Source of the DNA: Phenylobacterium sp.
GTDB taxonomy: Bacteria > Pseudomonadota > Alphaproteobacteria > Caulobacterales > Caulobacteraceae
Length of the DNA stretch: 64,000 nucleotides
Direction: 5' to 3'
Assembly (NCBI RefSeq): GCF_004299445.1
Contig: NZ_SCTC01000083.1
Span: forward strand, 1 to 64,000
The translations under genes were made by a program, and so were the position numbers. Of this stretch, positions 54,353 through 62,420 are shown one piece after another. Position 1 is the stretch's first letter, and every line of letters starts with the position of its first letter. Below the pieces are notes generated by a model. The model saw only the letters and a program-made list of their open reading frames with translations, had not been told where the DNA came from and searched no databases.

Positions 54353-54364
54353 ATAGAATACTAA
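54353..54364. promoter_or_regulatory. Operator-like palindrome (ATAG-AATA-CTAA) in the marR/metE-like divergent region
   Basis: One mismatch from TTAG-N4-CTAA. It lies immediately after the -10 of the rightward promoter and 74 bases upstream of the marR start. Confidence 0.6.
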
Positions 54365-54383
54365 TCAATCGGAATTCGTTCGT

Positions 54384-55436
54384 ATGTTGCTCCCGGGTCT
54401 GCCGCTCCTCCCCACGACCATCGTCGGCAGCTACCCGCAGCCGGATTGGCTGATCGACCGCGAGGGGCTGAAGTCCCGCCTGCCCCCGCGCGTGCGGGCC
54501 CAGGAGCTGTGGCGCATCAAGGACCCGCAGCAACTGGCCGACGCCCAGGAGGCGGCGACCCTGGTGGCGATCAGCGACCAGAAGCTGGCGGGGATCGACA
54601 TCGTCGGTGACGGCGAGATGCGGCGCGAGAGCTACTCCAACCGGCTGGCCACCGCGCTGGCCGGAATCGAGACCGACCCTCCCGGCCTAGCCATGGACCG
54701 CACGGGGGCGATGAACCCTGTGCCGCGCGTGGCGGGCAAGATCCGGCGGACCGGTCCCATCGAGGCCCAGGACGCCGGCTTCCTCAAGCAGCGCGTCGGC
54801 GGGCCGGTCAAGATCACCATCCCCGGGCCATTCACGATGACCCAGCAGGCGCAGAACGACTACTACCCCGACGCGCGCGCGCTGGCGCTGGACTACGCCG
54901 ACGCCGTCAACGCCGAGATGCGCGACCTGTTCGCCGCCGGTTGCGACATCGTCCAGCTGGACGAGCCCTACCTGCAGGCCAAGGCCGACGAGGCGCGCAG
55001 CTTCGCCATCGAGGCCATCAACCGCGCCTGCAAGGGCGTGAGCGGCATCACCGCGCTGCACATCTGCTTCGGCTACGCGCATGTCCATCGCGGGGCGTCC
55101 AAGCCGGGCGGCTACGCCTTCCTGGAAGAGCTGGAAGCCTCGGACGTCGACATCATCTCGATCGAGGCGGCCCAGCCAAAGCTCGACCCGTCGATCCTGC
55201 GCGAACTGCCCAGCAAGCACATCATGTACGGCGTCATCGACCTGAACGACCCGAACGTCGAGACGGCCGAGACGGTGGCCGCGCGCATCCGCGCGGCCCT
55301 GCCCTTCATCGACGCCGAGCGCCTGATCATCGCGCCCGACTGCGGGATGAAGTACCAGAGCCGCGAAGTCGCCTTCGGGAAGCTGAAGGCCATGGCCGAC
55401 GGCGCCGCGATCGTTCGGCGCGAACTGCAGGGCTAG
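54384..55436 (+). CDS. Short MetE-like (cobalamin-independent methionine synthase C-terminal domain) protein
   Basis: 350 aa, only the catalytic C-terminal barrel of MetE. Zinc ligands are present: His226 and Cys228 (LHICFG), and Cys320 (PDCGMK). The opening TTIVGSYPQPDW and GDGEMRRESY are family marks. Full-length MetE is ~750 aa; short forms include methylcobalamin-using methionine synthases and alkyl-CoM-type transferases. Sitting under a catabolic operator, it may move a methyl or other group from an aromatic ether or thiol rather than make methionine, but this is inference. Its stop overlaps the hydrolase stop on the other strand (CTAG). Confidence 0.82.
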   Translation: MLLPGLPLLPTTIVGSYPQPDWLIDREGLKSRLPPRVRAQELWRIKDPQQLADAQEAATLVAISDQKLAGIDIVGDGEMRRESYSNRLATALAGIETDPPGLAMDRTGAMNPVPRVAGKIRRTGPIEAQDAGFLKQRVGGPVKITIPGPFTMTQQAQNDYYPDARALALDYADAVNAEMRDLFAAGCDIVQLDEPYLQAKADEARSFAIEAINRACKGVSGITALHICFGYAHVHRGASKPGGYAFLEELEASDVDIISIEAAQPKLDPSILRELPSKHIMYGVIDLNDPNVETAETVAARIRAALPFIDAERLIIAPDCGMKYQSREVAFGKLKAMADGAAIVRRELQG

Positions 55437-56143
55437 GTCGACACCTCCGCCAGCCATTCCAGTAGCAGCCGGGTTGTCGTCTCCGGGCGCTCCAGTGTGG
55501 GCAGGTGCCCACAGGCCGGGATTTCGACGAAGCGAGCGTGCGGAATGCCGACCAGGATCTCGTCCTGGTGCGCGGGGGTGGTGATGCCGTCCTGGGCGCC
55601 CCGGATCACGAGCGTGGGGACCTTGATCGAAGGCAGCGACGGCCGGCTGTCGATCCGGCTCATGATGGCGCGCTGCTGGGCCAGGAACCGATCCGGGCCC
55701 GTGTCGGACGCCATTTTCCGGACCCGCGCGAGCAGCGCCTCCTCCCCCCGGCGCTCAGGCGGCAGCAGGATCGGCACGCGCTCCTCAACCACCTGGTCGA
55801 AGCGCCCCGCCTCGACCAGCCGGATGTAGCCTTGCCGGCGCTCCGTCTGGGCCGGTCCGTCGTTGGGGGCCAGCGTGGCGATCAGCACCAGGCTCAGCAC
55901 CCGCTGCGGCGCCTGGCGCATGACTTCAAAGGCGGTGAAGCCGCCCATGGCGTGAGCGATCAAGTGGAACCCCTCCGGCGCGCCGGCCAGGAGGCGCGCG
56001 GCCATACCGGCGATGGTGTCGTCCCGACCGTGATCGGCGAGGAGCACGTCGTAGTCGGGCGTCAGGGCTTCGACCTGCGGGGCCCAGACATCGTCCGTCA
56101 GAAGCTGCCCCGAAGCGAAGACGACCGTGGGACGGGGCATCAC
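55433..56143 (-). CDS. Alpha/beta hydrolase homologue lacking the nucleophile serine
   Basis: 236 aa with the alpha/beta hydrolase outline. The sharp turn reads AHAMGG (in FHLIAHAMGGF) where active family members have GHSMGG. The codon is GCC (Ala), so the usual Ser is absent. Asp (GAQDG) and His (ACGHLPTLE) positions are kept. It could be a pseudoenzyme or use another mechanism. Overlaps the upstream dehydrogenase (ATGA); last of four overlapped genes. Confidence 0.78.
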   Translation of the reverse strand: MMPRPTVVFASGQLLTDDVWAPQVEALTPDYDVLLADHGRDDTIAGMAARLLAGAPEGFHLIAHAMGGFTAFEVMRQAPQRVLSLVLIATLAPNDGPAQTERRQGYIRLVEAGRFDQVVEERVPILLPPERRGEEALLARVRKMASDTGPDRFLAQQRAIMSRIDSRPSLPSIKVPTLVIRGAQDGITTPAHQDEILVGIPHARFVEIPACGHLPTLERPETTTRLLLEWLAEVST

Positions 56144-57087
56144 ACCACCTGATTCACAAGCGCCTGCCCGTCCATCAGACGGCGGCAGTTGTCGAAGGCC
56201 ACGACGAGGCTACGGTCCAGGGTCTCCGGCGTGAGCCAGGCCTGGTGGGGCGCCACGACCACGTTCGGCAGCATCAGCAGCGGGTTGCCCGGATCCACCG
56301 GCTCGGCGGCGAAGACATCCAGGCCTGCGCCACGCAGCCGGCCCGAGTGCAGAGCCTCGACCAGAGCCGCCTCGTCCACCAGGCCGCCACGGGCCGTGTT
56401 CACGAGGATCGCGCCCGGCTTCATCGCCGCCAGCGCGGCCCGCCCGATGAGGCCCTCGGTCTCCGCCGTCAGCGGGACGTGAAGCGAGACGATATCGGAC
56501 GTGGCGAGCAGTTCCTCCAGGGACACGAACCGGCCGGGCAACTGTGGCTTCGGGTTGCGGGCCGTGTAGATGACCCGGGCGCCGAGGGCCTCCAGCGCCG
56601 CGCTTAGCCGTGACGGCGAGGCTCCGTACCCGATAAAGCCGACCGTGCGTCCGGCGATCTCGCCCACGCCGTCGATCAGGTCGGTGTCCGGCGACCAGCC
56701 CTCCCCGCGCCGGGTCAGGGGGTCGAGGTACGACAGTCGGCGCAGGACCGAGAGCATCAGCGCCAGGGTCATCTCGGCCACGGCTTGGCTGTTGGTCCCG
56801 GGCATGTTGGCCACCGCCACGTCGGCGGCCTTCGCGGCCTCAAGGTCGATCGTGTTCACACCCACGCCCAGCTTCTGGACCAGCCGCAGCCTGGGTGCGC
56901 CGGCGATCATCGCCGCGGTCACCGGTTTCAGCACGTGGAGCAGCACCTCGGCGTCGGCGATCTCGCGTGCGAAGCCGGCGTCGTCGGTTTCGTCGACCAC
57001 CACGGCCTCGACGCCTGCCGCTGCGGCCTGGTGGGCCAGCATGGCGCGGAAGCCGGCGCTGGCGCGATAGTGCAGGACCGCCTTCAT
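56140..57087 (-). CDS. D-2-hydroxyacid dehydrogenase
   Basis: 315 aa NAD(P)-dependent oxidoreductase. The nucleotide-binding motif is GRTVGFIGYGASPSRLSAALEAL, an unusual variant of GxGxxG. Catalytic Arg is in VNTARGG, Glu in AAEPVD and His in APHQAW. It interconverts a 2-hydroxyacid and a 2-oxoacid. The ATG at 57087 overlaps the enolase-like gene stop. It may act on the product of the altered enolase. Confidence 0.88.
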   Translation of the reverse strand: MKAVLHYRASAGFRAMLAHQAAAAGVEAVVVDETDDAGFAREIADAEVLLHVLKPVTAAMIAGAPRLRLVQKLGVGVNTIDLEAAKAADVAVANMPGTNSQAVAEMTLALMLSVLRRLSYLDPLTRRGEGWSPDTDLIDGVGEIAGRTVGFIGYGASPSRLSAALEALGARVIYTARNPKPQLPGRFVSLEELLATSDIVSLHVPLTAETEGLIGRAALAAMKPGAILVNTARGGLVDEAALVEALHSGRLRGAGLDVFAAEPVDPGNPLLMLPNVVVAPHQAWLTPETLDRSLVVAFDNCRRLMDGQALVNQVV

Positions 57088-58385
57088 TTCAGCCCCGCCG
57101 TCACCGACGGCGCGAAGGCCGAGACGCCGGCGAACACCGCGTCCGCGCCCATGGCCTCCTCGATCCTCAGCAGTTCGTTCCATTTCGCCATGCGTTCAGA
57201 CCGGGCGAAGCTGCCGACCTTTATCTGGCCGGCGTCCCAGCCGGTGGCGAGGTGGGCGATGGACACATCCTCGGTCTCACCTGACCGCGCCGAGACGATA
57301 GCCCCCCAGTTCAGCGCCTTGGCGGCATCCAGGGCCGCCTTCGCCCGGGTGACCGTCCCGGCCTGATTGACCTTCACCAGGACGGCGTTGCCCGCATTGG
57401 CCTCGGCCGCGCGCCGGACGCGATCGGCGTTGGTCACCAGGATGTCGTCGCCGATCAGTTGCACCCGCTCGCCATACGCCGCCGTGGCGGCCGCGAAGCC
57501 CGCGAGGTCGTCCTGACTAACCGGGTCCTCGATGGATAGGATCGGATAGCGCCGCACCCAGGCGGCTACGCGCTCGACCATCTCGTCGGTCGAGAACTCG
57601 GACCCGTCCAGGCCCAAACGATAGCGACCGTCGCCCCTGTCCAATTCGTTGGCGGCGACGTCCAGAGAGATGAAGACATCCTCACCCGGCCGGTAGCCGG
57701 CCCGCTCGATGGCGGCCGTCAGGTCGCCCAGCGCCTGTTCGTTAGAGTCGAACACCGGCCACCAGCCGCCTTCATCGGCGGCGCCCGCGAGGCGGCCGGT
57801 GTCGGCCATCAATTGGCCAGCGGCGCGGAACACCTCGGCCGTGATCTCGAAGGCCTCGCGCACCGTGGCGGCGCGCGGGGTCATGATCATGAAGTCCTGC
57901 ACGTCGGTGCGCCGGCCCGCGTGGGCCCCGCCGCCGAAGATCTGGATCTCAGGCAGCGGGATGCGCGCCTTCCGCCCTTGAGCCAGCCAGGCCCATAGGG
58001 GCGCGCCCTCAGCCGCCGCCGCCGCGTGCAGAGCAGCGAGCGAAACCGCGACGGTCGCGTTGGCCCCGAAGCGGGCGAGGTTCGGGGTGGCGTCGGCCGC
58101 CGCCATGGCTTCGTCCAGGCCGGCCTGATCGCGGACGTCGCGGCCGATCAGCAGGCGGGCGATCTCGTCGTTCACGGCCGCTACGGCCCGGTCGACGCCC
58201 ATGCCGCCAAAACGCGGGCCTCCGTCCCGCAGGTCGATGGCCTCGTGCGCGCCGCGCGAAGCGCCGGCCGGCGCGAGGGCCCGCCCCATGGCGCCTCCAG
58301 CCAAGGTGACGTCGGCCTCGACTGTGGGACGGCCGCGGCTGTCCCAGACCTGGCGGGCGCGAACGGCGGTTATGGTGGACTTCAT
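57084..58385 (-). CDS. Enolase homologue with altered active site
   Basis: 433 aa, co-linear with enolase along its whole length (DSRGRPTVEADV, FGANATVAVSLA, ADEGGWWP, SIEDP, VLVKVNQAG, SGETED). Kept: Asp242, Glu286, Asp313 (metal), Glu205, Lys338, Lys389, His155. Changed relative to authentic enolase: the Glu of QEFMI is Asp164, and the His of SHRSGE is Ala366; NQIG has become NQAG. So it is probably not the glycolytic enzyme but a relative with a related dehydratase or isomerase step. It sits between the kinase and the dehydrogenase with 4-base overlaps on both sides. Confidence 0.85.
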   Translation of the reverse strand: MKSTITAVRARQVWDSRGRPTVEADVTLAGGAMGRALAPAGASRGAHEAIDLRDGGPRFGGMGVDRAVAAVNDEIARLLIGRDVRDQAGLDEAMAAADATPNLARFGANATVAVSLAALHAAAAAEGAPLWAWLAQGRKARIPLPEIQIFGGGAHAGRRTDVQDFMIMTPRAATVREAFEITAEVFRAAGQLMADTGRLAGAADEGGWWPVFDSNEQALGDLTAAIERAGYRPGEDVFISLDVAANELDRGDGRYRLGLDGSEFSTDEMVERVAAWVRRYPILSIEDPVSQDDLAGFAAATAAYGERVQLIGDDILVTNADRVRRAAEANAGNAVLVKVNQAGTVTRAKAALDAAKALNWGAIVSARSGETEDVSIAHLATGWDAGQIKVGSFARSERMAKWNELLRIEEAMGADAVFAGVSAFAPSVTAGLK

Positions 58386-59380
58386 CTGGCTCCCAGGTCG
58401 TCACGCCAGGCCGCGGCCAGGCCGGTCATGGTAGGTGGCGTGTCCGCCACGAGGCGGCGCGACGCCGCTCGGACGAACCCTCGATCATCGTCGCTGCGCA
58501 GATAGTCGGCCGGCGACTTGCCGTCCACGCGCGCGAGCAGCACCGCCGCCGTCAGCTCTGCCGCCCGGGCCTCGAGCGCCGCCGCGTCTTCCCAGGTCAC
58601 CCTGGCAAGGTAGCCGCGTTGCAGCGCCGTGAACGCCGCCAGATAGGCCGCGATGTGCGGCGGCCTCCAGACCGACTTCAGCAACAGGTGCGCCGAGCAG
58701 AACGCCAGGTCGAACGCGGGATCGCCATACCAGGCGCACTCGGCGTCCAGCAGCACCGGACCCGCCGGTCCGTGCAGGATGTTCTTCGGGCTCACATCGC
58801 CATGCACCAGCGTGATGCGCGTGGCCGCCGTGCGGTCGGCCAGGCGCACCAGGCGCGCGGCAAGATCGGGGTGGGCCTCTGCGCAGTGTCTGAGGAACGG
58901 CCCCAGTCGCAGGTCCTCGAACAGCGGCGTAGTGTCGAATCGCGCGGCCACCGCCGCGCTTCCCGCAGCACCCGCATGGAGCGCGGCAAGCAGCCGTCCC
59001 ACCGACTCCGCAAACCCGACATCCACATCGCCGGCGGCCAGGTCGGCCTTCCAGACGCTGTGTTTGTCCGGCGGAAAGAAGTTCATGACGAACAGGTTCG
59101 AGGCCCGGTCCTCGAACAGCACTTCCGGGATCGCGCCGCCGGCGTACGCCTGCGAAACCCTCAGCCATTCCACCTCGAAGTGAGACCGCTCCACCGGCGC
59201 GCGCCAGTCGGCGGCGACCCGCAGCTGGGGGAGCGCCCGCTTGACGCAGTAGACGCCCGTCGGCGTTTCGAGCCGGAAGACGTCGCTGGAGACCCCGCCC
59301 GTCAACGGTTCAAGCCGCGCCTCCGCGCCTTCCGCCAGGAAGCCGCCACGCTTCAGAACCTCGAGGATCTCCGCCGACAT
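58382..59380 (-). CDS. APH-family small-molecule kinase
   Basis: 332 aa of the aminoglycoside/choline kinase fold. Catalytic loop LVHGDVSPKNIL (Asp and Asn), metal-binding segment LLDAECAWYGDPAFDL, and an ATP-binding Lys in YCVKRALP. Function: phosphorylates a hydroxyl of a small molecule, here probably the substrate for the enolase homologue. Antibiotic resistance is not supported by context. It is the first of four overlapping genes; a perfect TTAG-N4-CTAA palindrome begins 10 bases upstream of its start. Confidence 0.85.
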   Translation of the reverse strand: MSAEILEVLKRGGFLAEGAEARLEPLTGGVSSDVFRLETPTGVYCVKRALPQLRVAADWRAPVERSHFEVEWLRVSQAYAGGAIPEVLFEDRASNLFVMNFFPPDKHSVWKADLAAGDVDVGFAESVGRLLAALHAGAAGSAAVAARFDTTPLFEDLRLGPFLRHCAEAHPDLAARLVRLADRTAATRITLVHGDVSPKNILHGPAGPVLLDAECAWYGDPAFDLAFCSAHLLLKSVWRPPHIAAYLAAFTALQRGYLARVTWEDAAALEARAAELTAAVLLARVDGKSPADYLRSDDDRGFVRAASRRLVADTPPTMTGLAAAWRDDLGAR

Positions 59381-59390
59381 GCCTCATTAG

Positions 59391-59402
59391 TTAGAAGGCT
59401 AA
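59391..59402. promoter_or_regulatory. Operator-like palindrome (TTAG-AAGG-CTAA) before the kinase-enolase operon
   Basis: Perfect match to the shared motif, 10 bases upstream of the kinase start codon. Confidence 0.6.
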
Positions 59403-59436
59403 GCGATAGACGTCCAGCCGAGGAATCGTCTGTCAT

Positions 59437-59727
59437 TCAGACGACGTCGTACACTTCGACGATGGTCCTCTCGGCGACCAGCGGCGCCATCCGCGGCCGG
59501 TTGGCCAGAATGTGCGGGGCGGCCCGGTGGGCTTCCAGCGCCGCATCGTCATCATACAGTTCCATCACCACGTAGCTGTCCGGATCCTCGCGCGAGCGCA
59601 CGAGCTGGTACAGCTTGTTGGCCGGCTCGTTCTCACGCACGCCTCTGGCCTGCTCGGCGAACGCCGCCTCGAATTCCGCGCCTTTGCCGGACACGACCTT
59701 CACCCTTGCGATCACACCGATCGGCAC
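59437..59727 (-). CDS. Antibiotic biosynthesis monooxygenase (ABM) domain protein
   Basis: 96 aa. A GTG at 59727 with GGAGGAG upstream is taken as start; the longer frame is unconserved. The ABM ferredoxin-like fold is recognised from VIARVKVVSGKGAEFEAAF, ANKLYQLVRS and YVVMELYDDDAALEAH. Family members are cofactor-independent quinol monooxygenases or dimeric binders. In this cluster it may oxidise a quinol or an aromatic intermediate. Confidence 0.78.
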   Translation of the reverse strand: MPIGVIARVKVVSGKGAEFEAAFAEQARGVRENEPANKLYQLVRSREDPDSYVVMELYDDDAALEAHRAAPHILANRPRMAPLVAERTIVEVYDVV

Positions 59728-59752
59728 TTCGACTCTCCTCCCCGCTATCGCC

Positions 59753-60391
59753 CTAGAGAGCGCCACGCTCGGCCCAGACGGGATCGCGCCAGTCCTGCAC
59801 GCCGCCCTGCTCGGGCGCGGGAATCTCGACCACCCGCTCCGGCACGTCGTCGTACTCGAGCCGCAGCGCCTTGGTGCTGGTCGCATGCAGGGCATACATG
59901 TTGACGAAATAGGTCAGCATCAGGATGTGGTCCTCGGGCAGCGCCTTGCGCAGCGCCGCGAACACGCAGTCGTGCACGCGCCCGCCCTCCAGGATCATCC
60001 CGTCGACAAAGGCCAGCACGGCCCGCTCGGCGTCGCTGAAAGCGTCCGAGATCGTCCAGTAAGGCACGGCCCGGATCTTCTCCTCGGCGAGGCCGGCGCG
60101 GCGCGCCGACTTGCTGTGCTGGGAGAACACGAAGTGGCTGCCCCGCGCGTAACCGGTCCTCAGCACGGCCAGCTCGCGCAACTGCGGGTCCAGCGGGCAG
60201 TCGCCGGCGGGATAGGCGCGGAACGCGCGCAAAATCCCCGGCACCCGCGCCCAGGCGGTCCACCAGTTGCCGGGCGTGCCCGTCGCCGTGCCGGGCTCCG
60301 CCACGGGATCTCGAACGCCGAACACCTCGGTGTAGAAGGCAAGCACGTCCTCCGACGCCTTGCTGCGGGGAAGAGGCGTTACGCGCGGCAT
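59753..60391 (-). CDS. Carboxymuconolactone decarboxylase-like protein
   Basis: 212 aa, helical. The region DPQLRELAVLRTGYARGSHFVFSQHSKSARRAG is characteristic of the CMD/AhpD fold, with no CxxC, so it is not a peroxiredoxin reductase. The fold is common in catabolic clusters and often of unknown activity. It is followed 25 bases later by the ABM gene and preceded by the transporter (34 bases), so all belong to one leftward unit. Confidence 0.8.
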   Translation of the reverse strand: MPRVTPLPRSKASEDVLAFYTEVFGVRDPVAEPGTATGTPGNWWTAWARVPGILRAFRAYPAGDCPLDPQLRELAVLRTGYARGSHFVFSQHSKSARRAGLAEEKIRAVPYWTISDAFSDAERAVLAFVDGMILEGGRVHDCVFAALRKALPEDHILMLTYFVNMYALHATSTKALRLEYDDVPERVVEIPAPEQGGVQDWRDPVWAERGAL

Positions 60392-60425
60392 AGGCCAACT
60401 CCGGTTGCCATGGTGTCTTGGATGC

Positions 60426-61808
60426 TCATCCGGCAGGCCGTCCCTCGTAGAGCCTGGTCGAGCGCTCGAGGCTGTCGCGCAGGCCCGGCCGCCCGATCGC
60501 CAGCAGGATGACCACCAAGGGCGTGATGATCGCGCTGGCGGTCGCCAGCGACAGACCGACGGCCTGCTCGTCGCGGTACAGGTAGTCGGTCAGCACGGCC
60601 ACGACGGTAGGTCCGGTCGCGACACCAAGCAGGTTCGTGACAAAACTGAACAGGGCCGTGAGCTGCCCGCGCAGCTGGTTCGGGGCCACCGCCTGCAGCG
60701 CCGTCATGATCAGCGAGACAGGGAAGCTGCTGAAGAATGTCGAACAGACCAGCAGGCCGAGCGCGAGCCCGGCCGTGGGTGCGAACATGGCGGAGATGAA
60801 CAGGACCATCGTCGTCGAGGCCGACATCATCGGGAGCAGGAAATAGGCGTCCTTGACGCCGCGCGCCTCCATCCACTCGGCGATGCGGCCGCCCGCAAGC
60901 ACGCCGGCCCCGCCCATGACGGCGAGGATCGCCCCGTATACGTAGCCGATGTCCTGCGCCGCCCAGCCATGGACGCGGATGAAGAAGGTCGGCACCCAGG
61001 CAACGACCCCGAAGCCCAGCATCGAGGACAGGGCGAACCCCACGAAGTGACTCGCCAGCATGCGCCGATTGGCGCCGAGGAAGGCCCGCATCTCGCCGCG
61101 GTTTGCGCCCGCCGGTCCGGTCGACTTCGCCACGCCCCGTCGCTCGGGCTCCTTGACGAAGGACATGGGGATCAGCACGAGGAGACCGCCCAAGCCCACG
61201 AGGACGAACGTCATCTGCCAGGGCCGGAGCACGCCGACGCCAGGCAGCACGATCGGCGGCAGCTGAGCCACCAGGTGGATGGCCAGGCCGCCCACCACCA
61301 ACGCCAGCCCCGCGCCGACATACTGAGCCCCGGTATAGAAGCTGATGGCGCGCGCCAGCTTGTGGCGGGGAAAATAGTCGCTGATCGTCGAAAGCGCCGA
61401 GGGGCCCAGCGACGCCTCCCCGATGCCCACCGAGATCCTGGCGATGAAGAGCTGGATGAAGTTCTGAGCGGCCCCGCAAGCGGCTGTCGCCAGGCCCCAG
61501 AACAAAGCCCCCAGCATGATGATCCGCTTGCGGTTGCCGCGGTCCGCCAACCTGCCGAACAGCAGGCCGAACACGACGAAGAAGATCACGAACGCCGCCC
61601 CGGCCAGGAGGCTGACCTGGGTGTCCGTAAGCTGGAAGTCACGCTTGATCGGCGCGAACAGCAGCGTGAGGATCTGCCGCTCCACGTAAGACATCATGTT
61701 GACGATCGACAGCGCGCCAACGACGAACCAGGCGTAGCCGACGGGCGGGTACTCCGCGGACGCTGGCGCCAGCGGTAGAGAAGCGTCGCTCTGCGCTTGC
61801 GCCGTCAT
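60426..61808 (-). CDS. Major facilitator superfamily transporter (second)
   Basis: 460 aa, about 12 membrane helices. YVERQILTLLFAPIKRDFQLTDTQVSLL and FGRLADRGNRKR are typical of the same MFS subgroup as the transporter at 44 kb. It probably moves a catabolic substrate across the inner membrane, delivered by the second TonB receptor. Eight bases separate it from the VOC gene. Confidence 0.88.
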   Translation of the reverse strand: MTAQAQSDASLPLAPASAEYPPVGYAWFVVGALSIVNMMSYVERQILTLLFAPIKRDFQLTDTQVSLLAGAAFVIFFVVFGLLFGRLADRGNRKRIIMLGALFWGLATAACGAAQNFIQLFIARISVGIGEASLGPSALSTISDYFPRHKLARAISFYTGAQYVGAGLALVVGGLAIHLVAQLPPIVLPGVGVLRPWQMTFVLVGLGGLLVLIPMSFVKEPERRGVAKSTGPAGANRGEMRAFLGANRRMLASHFVGFALSSMLGFGVVAWVPTFFIRVHGWAAQDIGYVYGAILAVMGGAGVLAGGRIAEWMEARGVKDAYFLLPMMSASTTMVLFISAMFAPTAGLALGLLVCSTFFSSFPVSLIMTALQAVAPNQLRGQLTALFSFVTNLLGVATGPTVVAVLTDYLYRDEQAVGLSLATASAIITPLVVILLAIGRPGLRDSLERSTRLYEGRPAG

Positions 61809-61816
61809 GGCGGACC

Positions 61817-62389
61817 CTAGGCCGGGACCTTCGCGCTTGAAGTCCGGGGCACCCGTTCACCTTTGGCGTTCACCGGATCGTGGGCGACGTCGCTCTCGCG
61901 GTAGGGCCGGACCAGCGCCGCCAGCTCCATGTGGATGCCATTCGGATCGCGGAAGTACATCGAGCGGATCCAGGTGTTCTCGTTGACCTCTTCCGACCCG
62001 TGTCGCTCGGAGTCCTCGTGGTTCAACACGCGCAGCGACACGCCCCGGCGACGGAGCCGCTCGGCATACTCGTCGAACTTGTCGAGGGGCACGCTGATCG
62101 CCAGGTGGTTCATCGAGGCATGAGCTGTCTGCGATCCGACCTTCTGGTAGTCGGGATGCATGGAGGCGACGCCCGGCGCCGCCTCCGGCGCGTTCGGAAA
62201 CCAGAAGAAGGCGATGGATCCGCCGCCGCCGCAGTCGAAGAAGAAGTGCTGGCCTCGCCCGTTGGGCAGGTCGATCGTCTTCTGGAGCGGCATCTCGAGA
62301 ACGTTGGTGTAGAAGTCCACCGTCTCGGCCATGTCGCGCGCGACCAGTGCGACGTGATTGACGCCGCTGTAGCGCATGGGCTCGTCCAT
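61817..62389 (-). CDS. VOC-family (glyoxalase/extradiol dioxygenase-like) protein
   Basis: 190 aa. The betaalphabetabetabeta modules have VNHVALVARDMAETVDFY, MNHLAISVPLDKFDEY and FRDPNGIHMEL. The metal ligands His (NHV), His (NHL) and Glu (MEL) are kept. It may be a ring-cleaving dioxygenase or an isomerase. The start is either M1 (62389) or M5. In the TonB-receptor to ABM unit. Confidence 0.8.
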   Translation of the reverse strand: MDEPMRYSGVNHVALVARDMAETVDFYTNVLEMPLQKTIDLPNGRGQHFFFDCGGGGSIAFFWFPNAPEAAPGVASMHPDYQKVGSQTAHASMNHLAISVPLDKFDEYAERLRRRGVSLRVLNHEDSERHGSEEVNENTWIRSMYFRDPNGIHMELAALVRPYRESDVAHDPVNAKGERVPRTSSAKVPA

Positions 62390-62420
62390 AGTCGTCTCCT
62401 TCCGGCAATCCCCCCGATGG

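Noticed and set aside
55433..55436. Stop codons of two convergent genes sharing CTAG
   Set aside because: Real overlap, but CTAG is self-complementary and the arrangement can arise by chance; no functional meaning is evident.
57084..58385. Housekeeping glycolytic enolase
   Set aside because: Two active-site positions differ (Asp164, Ala366) and the context is an overlapped catabolic operon; a normal enolase gene is expected elsewhere.
58382..59380. Aminoglycoside resistance gene
   Set aside because: Only the general APH kinase fold is supported; it is embedded in a catabolic operon, so a resistance role is not justified.
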